NCBI RefSeq assembly: GCF_016342705.1
Contig: NZ_JAEINV010000019.1
Coordinates: 1 to 61,113, forward strand
Direction: 5' to 3'
Source of the DNA: Lutibacter sp.
GTDB taxonomy: Bacteria; Bacteroidota; Bacteroidia; Flavobacteriales; Flavobacteriaceae
DNA length: 61,113 nucleotides
The notes beneath the pieces are model-generated. The model worked only from the letters and a program-made list of their open reading frames with translations, had not been told where the DNA came from and did no database searches. The stretch's first letter is position 1. Every line of letters begins with the position of its first letter. Below are positions 39,778 through 49,046 of the stretch, one piece after another. Both the position numbers and the translations under genes were made by a program.

Positions 39778-40404
39778 ATGATTAAAAAAACTTTTTTTGC
39801 TATTATGGCAATTGTAATGCTTAATAGCTGTCAGACTGAAGATTCACAGTTTAGTGAAATTAAAACAAATTCTTATGAGTTTACTGTAAATACTAAAGAT
39901 TTATCAGAGTTACTTTCTAGAAATTCTGAAACTGCTTGTTTTTCAACAGCATTAATTGCCGGTCAAAATTATACTGCCGGTAGAATTGATGTTGAAATTG
40001 TAAATGAAGATGGTATTGATTTTGTTTACATATCTTATATTTCTAATGAAAATTGGATAATTAAATTAACACATTTATACGCTGGAGATAAAGATGGAAT
40101 TCCTGAAACAAAAAAAGGTAATCCAAAGCCTGGTGTATTTGAAAAAAGAATGGATTATGAAGCTAATATAATTTCTGATTTTGAAGTTGAATATAAAATT
40201 CCAGCAGAAGCTTTAAGTGATTGCTTTTATATAGCCGCACATTGTGAAGTTGTTAAAATTGATGAAAAAGGCAATGAAATACAAAGAGAAACAGGGTGGG
40301 GACAAGGAGAAGGATTTGAAGGCGATAGCTGGGCAATGTATTTTGAGTTCTGCAAAACAAGTTGCAAATCGGATATAGAAGACCCTACGGGGAGCCAAAG
40401 ATAG
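39778..40404 (+). CDS. Uncharacterised lipoprotein
   Basis: I do not recognise this family. The ATG at 39778 was chosen because it starts a lipoprotein signal (MLNSC lipobox, Cys18); an earlier ATG at 39709 would bury the signal. The mature part of about 190 residues is acidic, with five Cys spread along it (ETACFST, LSDCFYIAAHCEV, FEFCKTSCK), so disulfides are possible. A Gly/Trp-rich patch GWGQGEGFEGDSWAMYFEF lies near the end. It is isolated, with a near-match promoter box TATCTTTC at 39742 and a strong terminator after it. Confidence 0.75.
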   Translation: MIKKTFFAIMAIVMLNSCQTEDSQFSEIKTNSYEFTVNTKDLSELLSRNSETACFSTALIAGQNYTAGRIDVEIVNEDGIDFVYISYISNENWIIKLTHLYAGDKDGIPETKKGNPKPGVFEKRMDYEANIISDFEVEYKIPAEALSDCFYIAAHCEVVKIDEKGNEIQRETGWGQGEGFEGDSWAMYFEFCKTSCKSDIEDPTGSQR

Positions 40405-40436
40405 AAAAAAATCCCCTCAATTGAGGGGATTTTTTT
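40405..40436. terminator. Bidirectional terminator between convergent genes
   Basis: A perfect 32-bp palindrome (half AAAAAAATCCCCTCAA) has an A run on one side and a T run on the other. It sits exactly between the lipoprotein gene (plus) and the phosphatase gene (minus) and can serve both. Confidence 0.9.
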
Positions 40437-42115
40437 TATTCTAAAACTTCCACAATTGGTTTTCCTGAATTGCCATTAGCTTGGGTAATTTTAAGAAAAC
40501 TGGTAATTGTAGGTGCAATATCAATTATAGGATAATAATTATATGATTGACCTTTTTTAATTCCACTGCCATAAAAAATTAAAGGCACATGAGTATCATA
40601 ACTATAGCCAGAACCATGTGTTGTTCCTGTTTTGTCATAAGTTATAGTTGATGGATTTGGAACAAAAAGAATATCGCCAGAAAACTTTTGATTGTAGCCA
40701 TTTTGTAAAGTTTGTAAAACTCCTAAATCAAAATTTGTGGTTTGTAAGGTGTGTCCAGTGACCGTTTTGTAAACATTCATTATGTTTATTATTTCATCGG
40801 CAATTACTTGAGATACATAGTTTGCATCAAGTTTTAATTCTTTTAGTTTTTCCTTGTTTAAATATATTTGATAATTGGAGACGTTTTCAATTATTTCTTC
40901 AGACTTAAAGTTATCTAGAGCAATTTTTTTAAGAGTTGTTTTAAACTCATCATAATCAAAATATCCGCCAGGAATTTTTAATGAATTTAAATACGCGGGT
41001 ACTTCAACAGCAGCGTGATCTGCAGTTAAAAATAAGGTGTAATTATTTATCCCTACTTTATTGTCTAAAATTGATAATAAACGTTCAATTTCTTTATCCA
41101 TTCTAATATAAGTGTCTTCAAGTTCTTTTGCATCAACCCCAAATTGATGTCCAACATAATCTGTACTTGAATAGCTGATGGCTAAAAAATCAGTAAAATT
41201 ACTGTTTCCTAAATTTTCGCCAATAATTGTTGCTTCAGCAAAATCTGTAACTATTGAGTTTCCAAAAGGAATAGCTTTTAGCAAATTATAATTATCATTT
41301 TTCTGTCTTAATTCAGTAAGATTATATGGGAATGTTGGTGTTTCCTTTCCGTTAAATAAACCTTCGTAATTGTTGTTGTCTGGTAAAGTTTCTGTATATG
41401 AATTTATATCATAATAGGTATTCCAAGTTTGATTTAAATAATCATTTGCTTTTCCGTTGTTGTTAAAATCAGTTACCCATTTTGGTAATTCATTCATGTA
41501 AAAAGTACTTGAAATAAATTTACCTTCATTACCACCTTCAAACCAATACGCAGCATTTGCTGTATGGCCAGCCGGTAAAATTGCAGATCTATCTTTTATG
41601 GAAATTCCAATAGATTTTCCTTTCATATTTTGGGCCAAACGCAATTGGTCGGTGATTGTAGTGGTAAGCATTCTATAGGGCGATTTTTTTCCACCGGTTT
41701 TTGCACCAACAGTTTCATATCTATCATCATCAACACAATAAATAGATTTTTTTTCATACTTATCATACCAATTATTTGAAATTATTCCGTGGTTGGTAGG
41801 TGTAGTTCCTGTATAAATTGAAGTGTGGCCAACGGCTGTATAAGTTGGAATGTAGTTATAATGAACATTTTCTAAGTTATAGCCATTTCTCATCAATTTT
41901 TTAAAACCGTTTTCGCCATATTTATTGTAAAATTTAATCAAATAATCATAGCGCATTTGGTCTACAACTACTCCAACCATTAGTTTAGGTCGTTTAAAAT
42001 CAACTTCAGATGTTACCGTTTTTTCATTGGATACAATAGTTGTTTTTTTTGATTTAACTGCAATACATTGGGTTAAGCTGATAGCTACAAGTAGTAGTAA
42101 TAAAATTTTCTTCAT
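40436..42115 (-). CDS. PafA-like alkaline phosphatase family lipoprotein
   Basis: Phosphomonoesterase-type metalloenzyme of 559 residues from the type I phosphodiesterase/PafA branch. The lipobox is LTQC (Cys17). Metal and catalytic sites are VVDQMRYDYL, the nucleophile Thr98 in GHTSIYTG, SSTDYVGHQFG, TADHAAVE and TTHGSGYSYDTHVPL. NGKANDYLN and SIKDRSAILPAGH fit the substrate region of PafA. It probably frees phosphate from organic esters in the periplasm. It is monocistronic. Confidence 0.9.
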   Translation of the reverse strand: MKKILLLLLVAISLTQCIAVKSKKTTIVSNEKTVTSEVDFKRPKLMVGVVVDQMRYDYLIKFYNKYGENGFKKLMRNGYNLENVHYNYIPTYTAVGHTSIYTGTTPTNHGIISNNWYDKYEKKSIYCVDDDRYETVGAKTGGKKSPYRMLTTTITDQLRLAQNMKGKSIGISIKDRSAILPAGHTANAAYWFEGGNEGKFISSTFYMNELPKWVTDFNNNGKANDYLNQTWNTYYDINSYTETLPDNNNYEGLFNGKETPTFPYNLTELRQKNDNYNLLKAIPFGNSIVTDFAEATIIGENLGNSNFTDFLAISYSSTDYVGHQFGVDAKELEDTYIRMDKEIERLLSILDNKVGINNYTLFLTADHAAVEVPAYLNSLKIPGGYFDYDEFKTTLKKIALDNFKSEEIIENVSNYQIYLNKEKLKELKLDANYVSQVIADEIINIMNVYKTVTGHTLQTTNFDLGVLQTLQNGYNQKFSGDILFVPNPSTITYDKTGTTHGSGYSYDTHVPLIFYGSGIKKGQSYNYYPIIDIAPTITSFLKITQANGNSGKPIVEVLE

Positions 42116-42144
42116 TTTAAAAGAATTGTTGAATAATAAGAATT

Positions 42145-42172
42145 CAAAAGTACTATTTTTTTAACCTTTCAA
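42145..42172 (-). promoter_or_regulatory. Promoter of the phosphatase gene
   Basis: On the minus strand TACTTTTG (42152-42145) matches TAnnTTTG, 29 bp before the ATG, with a TTG at 42172-42170 and a spacer of 17. No pho-type operator is evident. Confidence 0.5.
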
Positions 42173-42238
42173 TGAATTTTATGTTACAAAAAGAAGCTAC
42201 CTTACATTAATTTAATATTTTAGCCAAAAAGAAATTGA

Positions 42239-42979
42239 ATGAACTATTTAGAGCATATTGGTAAATATTTTTTAATGCTAAAACAGGTTTTTAAAAAACC
42301 TCAGAAATGGTCTGTTTTTAGAGAAATGCTATTTCGAGAAATTGAAGATTTAGGTTTGAAGTCTCTCGGGATTATTACTTTTATATCTTTTTTTGTTGGT
42401 GGTGTTGTTGCTATACAAACAGCTTTAAACGTAGACAGTCCTTTTATACCAAAATATTTAATTGGTTTTGCAACAAAGCGCTCCATGATTTTAGAGTTTG
42501 CGCCAACTTTTATGTGTGTGATTTTGGCTGGTAAAGTAGGTTCGTATATTTCTTCAAGTATTGGAACAATGCGTGTTACAGAGCAAATAGATGCTTTAGA
42601 AGTTATGGGGATTAACTCTTTAAACTATTTAGTATTACCTAAAATTATTGCCACCTTGTTTTTTTATCCTTTACTAATTTCGTTAGCTATGTTTTTGGGT
42701 ATTTTTGGTGGCTATGTTGCTGGAATTTTAACGGATTTATTTTATACAGAAGATTATATTTACGGAATTCAATTAGATTTTAATCCGTATTTTGTAAAAT
42801 ACGCCTTAACTAAAACCTTGGTATTTGCCTTTGTAATTGCAACAATTCCAGCATATCACGGCTATTATGTAAAAGGTGGTTCGTTAGAAGTTGGTAGAGC
42901 AAGCACGCAAGCGGTAGTTTGGACAAGTGTTGTAATTATTTTATTGAACTATTTCTTAACTCAAATGCTTTTAGGATAA
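42239..42979 (+). CDS. mlaE: MlaE-type ABC transporter permease
   Basis: Inner-membrane permease of 246 residues in the phospholipid (Mla/MCE) transport system. Features are about five hydrophobic segments and the family signature GTMRVTEQIDALEVMGI around residues 104-120. Its stop codon overlaps the start of the ATPase gene by one base (TAATG), a sign of translational coupling. No MCE-domain (MlaD) gene follows here; it must be elsewhere. Confidence 0.93.
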   Translation: MNYLEHIGKYFLMLKQVFKKPQKWSVFREMLFREIEDLGLKSLGIITFISFFVGGVVAIQTALNVDSPFIPKYLIGFATKRSMILEFAPTFMCVILAGKVGSYISSSIGTMRVTEQIDALEVMGINSLNYLVLPKIIATLFFYPLLISLAMFLGIFGGYVAGILTDLFYTEDYIYGIQLDFNPYFVKYALTKTLVFAFVIATIPAYHGYYVKGGSLEVGRASTQAVVWTSVVIILLNYFLTQMLLG

Positions 42980-43746
42980 TGATTGAAGTTACCGATTTAT
43001 ATAAAGAATTTAATGGAGCGCCAGTTTTAAAAGGAATTTCAACCTCTTTTGAAAAAGGCAAAACAAACATGATAATTGGTCAAAGTGGATCAGGTAAAAC
43101 CGTTTTTTTAAAGTGTTTATTGGGTTTGCATAAGCCAGATAGTGGCATTATTTCTTTTGATGGAAGAAAACATACCGAACTTGATATTAAAACGCAACGA
43201 CAATTACGCCAAGAAATTGGAATGGTATTTCAGGGAGGTGCATTATACGATTCTTTAACTGTTGAAGAAAATATTATGTTTCCATTAAAAATGTTTGCCG
43301 ATCAACCCATGACTGAAATGTTAGATCGTGTTAATTTTGTTTTAAAACGGGTTAATTTAACCGATGCAAATAAAAAGTTTCCAGCAGAATTATCAGGAGG
43401 AATGCAAAAACGTGTAGCCATTGCAAGAGCAATTGTTATGAATCCAAAATATTTATTTTGTGATGAACCAAACTCAGGACTTGATCCAAATACTGCAACC
43501 GTAATAGATAATTTAATACAAGAAATTACACAAGAATATCAAATAATTACCATTATTAATTCACATGATATGAATTCTGTGATGGAAATTGGAGAAAAAA
43601 TTGTTTTTTTAAAAAATGGTGTAAAAGCGTGGGAAGGGACAAATAAAGAGATCTTTAAAACTGAAAATGAAGCAATTGTGAACTTTGTATATTCTTCAAA
43701 TTTATTTAAGAAAGTTAGAGAAGCATATTTAAATGAAACTAAATAG
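42979..43746 (+). CDS. mlaF: MlaF-type ABC transporter ATPase
   Basis: Drives phospholipid transport with MlaE. The ATG at 42979, coupled to the mlaE stop, gives 255 residues starting MIEVTDLYKEF. Walker A is GQSGSGKT, the signature is LSGGMQKRVAIARAI, Walker B is YLFCDEPNSGLDP and the switch His is in INSHDMNSV. The Asn in DEPNSGLD, in place of Thr, is seen in several members. The two-gene unit ends just before the tRNAs. Confidence 0.94.
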   Translation: MIEVTDLYKEFNGAPVLKGISTSFEKGKTNMIIGQSGSGKTVFLKCLLGLHKPDSGIISFDGRKHTELDIKTQRQLRQEIGMVFQGGALYDSLTVEENIMFPLKMFADQPMTEMLDRVNFVLKRVNLTDANKKFPAELSGGMQKRVAIARAIVMNPKYLFCDEPNSGLDPNTATVIDNLIQEITQEYQIITIINSHDMNSVMEIGEKIVFLKNGVKAWEGTNKEIFKTENEAIVNFVYSSNLFKKVREAYLNETK

Positions 43747-43754
43747 CAAAGTTG

Positions 43755-43785
43755 TTTGTTTTTTTAAAATATACCCTTATATTTG
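43755..43785 (+). promoter_or_regulatory. Promoter of the tRNA-Lys/tRNA-Tyr unit
   Basis: TTTG (43755-43758), a 19-bp spacer and TATATTTG (43778-43785) make a full Bacteroidota promoter, 23 bp before the mature tRNA-Lys. Confidence 0.8.
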
Positions 43786-43808
43786 CAGCCGCTAAAAAGG
43801 AAAAGAAT

Positions 43809-43881
43809 GACCTGGTAGCTCAGTTGGTAGAGCACCTCCCTTTTAAGGAGGTGGTCCTGGGTTCGAGCCCCAGCCCGGTCA
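43809..43881 (+). tRNA. tRNA-Lys (anticodon TTT)
   Basis: A 73-nt cloverleaf folds with anticodon TTT at 43842-43844 in loop CTTTTAA, a CCTCC/GGAGG anticodon stem, and a T arm CTGGG-TTCGAGC-CCCAG. The CCA is not encoded. The acceptor stem GACCTGG/CCCGGTC has one T-C mismatch at the fifth pair, which is unusual. Confidence 0.95.
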
Positions 43882-43882
43882 C

Positions 43883-43916
43883 AAAAAACTTCTCAAAATA
43901 TTAGAGAAGTTTTTTA
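43883..43916 (+). terminator. Hairpin after tRNA-Lys
   Basis: AAAAAACTTCTC pairs with GAGAAGTTTTTT around a 9-nt loop, between the two tRNAs. It may reduce read-through into tRNA-Tyr or act in processing. Confidence 0.7.
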
Positions 43917-43928
43917 ATTTTTTAAAGC

Positions 43929-44009
<81 letters not shown>

Positions 44010-44011
44010 CT

Positions 44012-44046
44012 AAAACCTCAAACATTTTATGTTTGAGGTTTTTTTT
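44012..44046 (+). terminator. Terminator of the tRNA unit
   Basis: AAAACCTCAAAC pairs with GTTTGAGGTTTT around a 7-nt loop, followed by a T run. Confidence 0.85.
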
Positions 44047-44099
44047 ATATATAAAATTAAAATGTTCAACTAAAAAGTTAAAAAGTTAAACAAAATAAT

Positions 44100-44107
44100 T
44101 ATATTTG
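44100..44107 (+). promoter_or_regulatory. -7 box for the TonB-dependent receptor gene
   Basis: TATATTTG lies 22 bp before the ATG. No -33 TTG is visible at the expected distance. Confidence 0.5.
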
Positions 44108-44129
44108 CAGTATTAGAATAAAATATGTT

Positions 44130-46538
44130 ATGATAAAAAAATATCTACCTTTAATTTTTGTGTTTTTCTTTACTATAATGTTTTCTCAAAATTCAGGAAT
44201 CATAAAAGGGAAAATAATAGATGCTAAAACAAGAGAAGTATTGCCATATGTTAATGTGTTGGTTACAGGAACAACTATAGGGTCGGTTTCTAATGAAAAT
44301 GGAGAGTTTGAGGTGAGTAAAATACCTTTAGGGTATAATTCTATACAAGTTTCTTATTTAGGGTATTTAACAGCGTATTCTGAAGATTATTTAGTAACAA
44401 ATGAAAAAACACCATTTATTATAATTGAATTAACTCAAAATAACGAGGTTTTAAACGAAGTTACCATTGTAAGTAGTCCCTTTAGAAAAACTATTGAAAC
44501 TCCATTATCTAAACAATCTTTAGGTATTGCAGAAATTGAAAGAAATCCTGGTGGAAATAGAGATGTTTTAAAAGTGATTCAATCGTTGCCAGGAGTAGCT
44601 TCAAACCCAGGATTTAGAAATGATATTATTATTCGTGGAGGTTCACCAGTTGAAAATAAATTTTATTTAGATGGAATTGAAGTTCCTGTTATAAATCATT
44701 TTCAAACACAAGGTTCAACCGGAGGTCCCGTTGGGATTATGAACGCCGATTTAATTCGTAATGTAGATTTTTACACAAGTTCTTTTCAAGCGAATAAAGG
44801 AAATGCATTAAGTTCCATAATTGAATTTACGCAAAAAGATGGAAATCCAGATAAATTAAATACAAGAGCAACTTTGGGAACATCGGATGCTGGTATTACG
44901 TTAGATGGACCGATAAATGATAAAACAACATTTATAGTTTCTGCGCGTCAATCGTATTTACAATTTTTATTTAAGTTGATAAAATTGCCTTTTTTACCCA
45001 CTTATAATGATTTTCAATTTAAAGTAAAGCATCAATTATCGTCAAAAAGTGAAATTAGCCTTATTGGTTTAGGCGCTATTGATAAATTTAAATTAAACAA
45101 ATCTGTTAATAACGATGTTACGGATATTGATGTGATTAAACGAAACAATTATATTTTAAGTACTATTCCAGTGCAGGAACAATGGAATTACACCGTTGGA
45201 GCATCTTACAAGCACTTTTCTGAAAATTCTACACAACAGTTGGTGATTAGTAGAAATGAATGGGAAAACAATGCTAAAAAGTATTTTAACAACACCGCAA
45301 ATGCAAGTGATTTATTATTGAATTATAAATCTAGAGAAACAGAAAATAAAATAAGGTTTGAAAACACCATAAATTCTAAAAATAGTTATAAAATTAATAT
45401 GGGTGTTGGGTTGCAAAATGCAGCATATAGTAATGCCACTTTTCAGAAAATAGCCAATTCAAATGGTGTATCAGAAATTGATTTTTCTTCTGATTTGTCG
45501 TTGATGAAATACAGTTTGTTTGGACAAATTTCAAAAAAACATTTAAATTCAAAATTAGGAACATCATTTGGAGTTCGGTTTGATGGCATTGATTACAATG
45601 ATGAAATGAAGAATATTTTTAATCAGTTTTCACCAAGAATTTCATTATCTTATGAATTATCTTCTAAATTGTTGTTAAATGCTTCTGCGGGTAGTTACAA
45701 TCAACTTCCTGCCTACACAATTTTGGGTTATAGAGAAGCGTCAAACACGTTGGTTAATAAAAATAATAATTTAAAATATATAAATGCCAAACATTTGGTT
45801 ACAGGTTTAGAATTGAAACCTTCGCAAGATGCAAGAATCTCATTAGAAGGATTTTATAAATCTTATAACAACTATCCATTTTCTTTGAGAGATCAAATAA
45901 GTTTGGCAAATTTAGGTTCAGATTTTGGTGTTATTGGGAATGAAGAAGTTACTTCAACTTCAAAAGGAAGATCTTATGGTTTTGAAATTTTTGCTCAAAA
46001 AAAATCGTATAATGGTTTGTATGGTTTAGTTTCTTACACGTTTGTTGTTAGTGAATTTAAAGATAAAAACGACAGTTGTATTCCTTCATCTTGGGATAAT
46101 AAGCACTTATTAACAATTACTGGAGGAAAAAAATTACAGAAAAATTGGGAAATAGGAGGTAAGTTTCGTTTTGTGGGAGGAAGTCCATTTACACCATATG
46201 ATTTGGCTGCATCATCAACTATTGAAAATTATAATATTTCAAACAGTGGAATTTTAAATTACAATGCATTAAATACGGAACGTTATAGCAATTATCATCA
46301 GCTAGATGTTAGAGTTGATAAAACGTGGTATTGGGAGCATTTTTCGTTGAATTTTTATTTTGATATTCAAAATATTTATGGAAGTGAAAGCACACAACAA
46401 TCCTATTTAATTCCATCTGTTGATGCAAATGGAACTAGAATTATTGATGCAAATGATAGTTCAAAATATGTTTTAGAAGAAATTGATAATTCTTCAGGAA
46501 CTGTTTTACCTCGTTTTGGAGTGATAATAGATTTTTAA
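44130..46538 (+). CDS. TonB-dependent receptor with carboxypeptidase-regulatory-like domain
   Basis: Outer-membrane transporter of 802 residues. A signal peptide (about 1-19, ending MFSQ) precedes a CarboxypepD-reg-like domain (about 24-105: IIKGKIIDAKTREVLPYVNV), a plug with RDVLKVIQSLPGVAS and IIIRGGSPVENKFYLDGIE, and a barrel ending GTVLPRFGVIIDF with terminal Phe. It has no SusD partner, so it is not a glycan SusC pair; cargo such as a peptide, metal chelate or lipid cannot be told. Its stop overlaps the convergent DUF389 gene by 4 bp, with no terminator between. Confidence 0.92.
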   Translation: MIKKYLPLIFVFFFTIMFSQNSGIIKGKIIDAKTREVLPYVNVLVTGTTIGSVSNENGEFEVSKIPLGYNSIQVSYLGYLTAYSEDYLVTNEKTPFIIIELTQNNEVLNEVTIVSSPFRKTIETPLSKQSLGIAEIERNPGGNRDVLKVIQSLPGVASNPGFRNDIIIRGGSPVENKFYLDGIEVPVINHFQTQGSTGGPVGIMNADLIRNVDFYTSSFQANKGNALSSIIEFTQKDGNPDKLNTRATLGTSDAGITLDGPINDKTTFIVSARQSYLQFLFKLIKLPFLPTYNDFQFKVKHQLSSKSEISLIGLGAIDKFKLNKSVNNDVTDIDVIKRNNYILSTIPVQEQWNYTVGASYKHFSENSTQQLVISRNEWENNAKKYFNNTANASDLLLNYKSRETENKIRFENTINSKNSYKINMGVGLQNAAYSNATFQKIANSNGVSEIDFSSDLSLMKYSLFGQISKKHLNSKLGTSFGVRFDGIDYNDEMKNIFNQFSPRISLSYELSSKLLLNASAGSYNQLPAYTILGYREASNTLVNKNNNLKYINAKHLVTGLELKPSQDARISLEGFYKSYNNYPFSLRDQISLANLGSDFGVIGNEEVTSTSKGRSYGFEIFAQKKSYNGLYGLVSYTFVVSEFKDKNDSCIPSSWDNKHLLTITGGKKLQKNWEIGGKFRFVGGSPFTPYDLAASSTIENYNISNSGILNYNALNTERYSNYHQLDVRVDKTWYWEHFSLNFYFDIQNIYGSESTQQSYLIPSVDANGTRIIDANDSSKYVLEEIDNSSGTVLPRFGVIIDF

Positions 46539-47947
46539 TTTACCTGAATATTATCTTTATTTAATCGGATTTTAAGCCATTTTTTTAACAAAACGTGTTG
46601 TTCCTTAGATTTTGGAATAGAATCGTACCATTGGGTGTTAAAAACGGTTAATGTATCTATTTTATTAAAGTTAGTTTGTATAATGTTACCATAACTAATT
46701 TGTTTTAATCCGTTATAATTAGCCTTAGCTTCTTCACTTATTTGAATAAAAGGAATTTGTGATTTGTAATATTTAGAGAGTTCTGTTTCTAAAAGTTGTA
46801 TTTTTTCTTCTTTTTCTTTGATGGATTCATCTCTAGATGAAATTATTTTTTGATTTTGACTATAAAGATCGGTTAAGTTTTTTACTTCATGTCTTAAATC
46901 AGAGTCGTCAACTCCTTGTTTTAAAATAAGTTGAGTGCCATCTAGGTTGTAATCTGGTAATTTAGATTTCCATTTTTCTATTTCATCAGGAGATAGTTTA
47001 TTCCCATAAATAAAAACCTGAATACTTTTTTCTGAGTAATTAATATTTTCAGCAACTTCATCAATGATACTAATGCCACTTTTCTTTATATCATTAATAA
47101 GATCTTGGGCGTGCTGTTTAAATCTATTTTCTTTATATAAGTTAAAAAACATAAAAATACTACCTGCAAACACTAATAATGCTACAAAAGAAGCTATTCT
47201 AGAAACTCTTTTTCTTTTTTCAGAATTAATATATTTTACCATTGGAAATTTTAAAAACTTAACAATTACAAAAGTTGCTAAGGCAATAAAAATGGTATTT
47301 ATGGTAAACAAAAACATAGCGCCAGCAAAGTAACTTAAATTTGCTACTGCTAATCCATATCCGGCGGTACATAAAGGAGGCATTAAGGCTGTAGCAATTG
47401 CAACACCAGCTATGGTATTTGTTTGTTGGCTTCTTCTACTTAAAGCTATAATTAATGCCAAACCACCTGCCATTGCAATAAAAACATCACGAACGTCCGG
47501 CGCGGTTCTTGCTAATAATTCAGGTGTTTCATTTCTAAATAAAGGAATTAAAAAGAATAAAAATGAAGTAGCTAAGCTTAAAGATACCATAACGCCTAAA
47601 TTTATTAAGGAACGTTTTAAAGTATCTAAATCATTAATTCCAATAGATAGTCCAACACCTAAAATTGGACCCATTAAAGGCGAAATTAACATAGCTCCAA
47701 TTACAACAGCAGTAGAGCTAACATTTAATCCTATTGATGCAATTAAAATTGAAAAAACCAACACCCAAGCAGTATGACCTTTCATGGAGATATTTCCTTT
47801 AATATCTTCAATGGTACCTTTAGCATTTGTATCTTTTCTAATATCTAAAATATCATGTAAAAATAATTTAATGCTTTTAAGTATGTCTGTATTATTAACA
47901 GGTGGTAAATTTCCCTGTTCTTTTTCTGAGTTATTAGTAATTTCCAT
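46535..47947 (-). CDS. DUF389 family membrane protein
   Basis: Integral membrane protein of 470 residues. Six or so hydrophobic segments (about 55-265) carry the DUF389 signature GAMLISPLMGPILGVG and a second loop with ALMPPLCTAGYGLA. The C-terminal third is soluble, with a short coiled coil (about 365-395: DESIKEKEEKIQLLETEL) and an SAM-like ending. The family is of unknown biochemical function. It is the last gene of the six-gene minus operon, 12 bp after the guanylyltransferase. Confidence 0.88.
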   Translation of the reverse strand: MEITNNSEKEQGNLPPVNNTDILKSIKLFLHDILDIRKDTNAKGTIEDIKGNISMKGHTAWVLVFSILIASIGLNVSSTAVVIGAMLISPLMGPILGVGLSIGINDLDTLKRSLINLGVMVSLSLATSFLFFLIPLFRNETPELLARTAPDVRDVFIAMAGGLALIIALSRRSQQTNTIAGVAIATALMPPLCTAGYGLAVANLSYFAGAMFLFTINTIFIALATFVIVKFLKFPMVKYINSEKRKRVSRIASFVALLVFAGSIFMFFNLYKENRFKQHAQDLINDIKKSGISIIDEVAENINYSEKSIQVFIYGNKLSPDEIEKWKSKLPDYNLDGTQLILKQGVDDSDLRHEVKNLTDLYSQNQKIISSRDESIKEKEEKIQLLETELSKYYKSQIPFIQISEEAKANYNGLKQISYGNIIQTNFNKIDTLTVFNTQWYDSIPKSKEQHVLLKKWLKIRLNKDNIQVN

Positions 47948-47959
47948 TTCTAGTTGTTT

Positions 47960-49036
47960 TTAAACAAAATCATTACCAAATTTATTTTTTACTTGGTTTC
48001 TAATTTCTTTAATTTCCTGCTCTTTACTTTTTGGACAAATTAATAAAACATCATTTTCTTCTATAACTATAAAGTCACTTAAGCCTTCAATTACAACCTT
48101 TTTATGAGTTTGCGTTCTTACCATATTATTGTTGGAATTATTGTAAATTACTTGTCCTCCAACCGTTGCATTTTCGCTTTCATCTTTGTCTAAATTTTCA
48201 TAGAGCGATAGCCATGTTCCCAAATCATTCCAATTAAATGTAGCTGGTATAACAAAAACGTTGGTTGCTTTTTCCATAATTCCAAAATCTATTGAAATAT
48301 TTTCAGAAGTTTCATAAATTGAATTTATAAAATTAGCTTCATTAGTAGTGTTGTAATCACTATTTCCTGAATTAAAAAGCGCAAACATTTTGGGTAAATT
48401 AAGTTGAAATTGTTTGATAATAGCTTTTACACTCCAAACAAATATTCCTGCATTCCAAAGGTATCTTCCATCATTAAAAAATTCATTTGCTTTTTCTAAA
48501 TTAGGTTTTTCAGTAAATGAATCAACTTGTTTAATATTTTTTTCAGAATTAACATATTTTATGTAGCCATAACCTGTATTTGGAAATGTAGGTTTTATTC
48601 CTAAGGTAACTAAAACGTCATTATTAGAACAAAAGTTTAGGGAAGTTTCAATATTATTTATAAAAGCAGTCTCATTTTCAATTAAATGATCAGAAGGTGC
48701 TACAATCATAATTCCATCCGGATTTTGATCGTAAATTTTCAATGCACTATATAAAATACATGGAGCGGTATTACGCATAGCTGGTTCTAGTAAAATATTA
48801 CCTACTGGAATATTTGGTAAATGTTTTTGTACCAAAGCTTGGTAATCTTTATTTGTGGCAATTAAAATATTATCTGATGGAATTATTTTTTCAAACCTTT
48901 TGCATGTTTGTTGAATTAAAGAACTTCCTGTTCCTAAAATATCATGAAATTGTTTTGGATATTGTTTTGTACTCATAGGCCAAAAACGAGACCCAATACC
49001 ACCGGCCATAATAACAGCATAATAATTTTTATTCAT
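47960..49036 (-). CDS. manC: Mannose-1-phosphate guanylyltransferase
   Basis: Makes GDP-mannose from mannose-1-phosphate and GTP for surface polysaccharide or glycosylation. It has 358 residues. The nucleotide motif is IMAGGIGSRFWPMS, followed by KQYPKQFHDI, VAPSDHLI, FTEKPN and YLWNAGIFVW. It lacks the C-terminal isomerase domain of bifunctional forms. It lies between sprT-like (10 bp) and the DUF389 gene (12 bp). Confidence 0.94.
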   Translation of the reverse strand: MNKNYYAVIMAGGIGSRFWPMSTKQYPKQFHDILGTGSSLIQQTCKRFEKIIPSDNILIATNKDYQALVQKHLPNIPVGNILLEPAMRNTAPCILYSALKIYDQNPDGIMIVAPSDHLIENETAFINNIETSLNFCSNNDVLVTLGIKPTFPNTGYGYIKYVNSEKNIKQVDSFTEKPNLEKANEFFNDGRYLWNAGIFVWSVKAIIKQFQLNLPKMFALFNSGNSDYNTTNEANFINSIYETSENISIDFGIMEKATNVFVIPATFNWNDLGTWLSLYENLDKDESENATVGGQVIYNNSNNNMVRTQTHKKVVIEGLSDFIVIEENDVLLICPKSKEQEIKEIRNQVKNKFGNDFV

Positions 49037-49046
49037 AGATTTTGTA

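Noticed and set aside
42239..43746. Complete Mla operon
   Set aside because: Only MlaE and MlaF are present; no MCE-domain protein follows before the tRNAs.
47064..47777. Two plus-strand frames opposite the DUF389 gene
   Set aside because: Hydrophobic look is only the mirror of membrane codons on the other strand.
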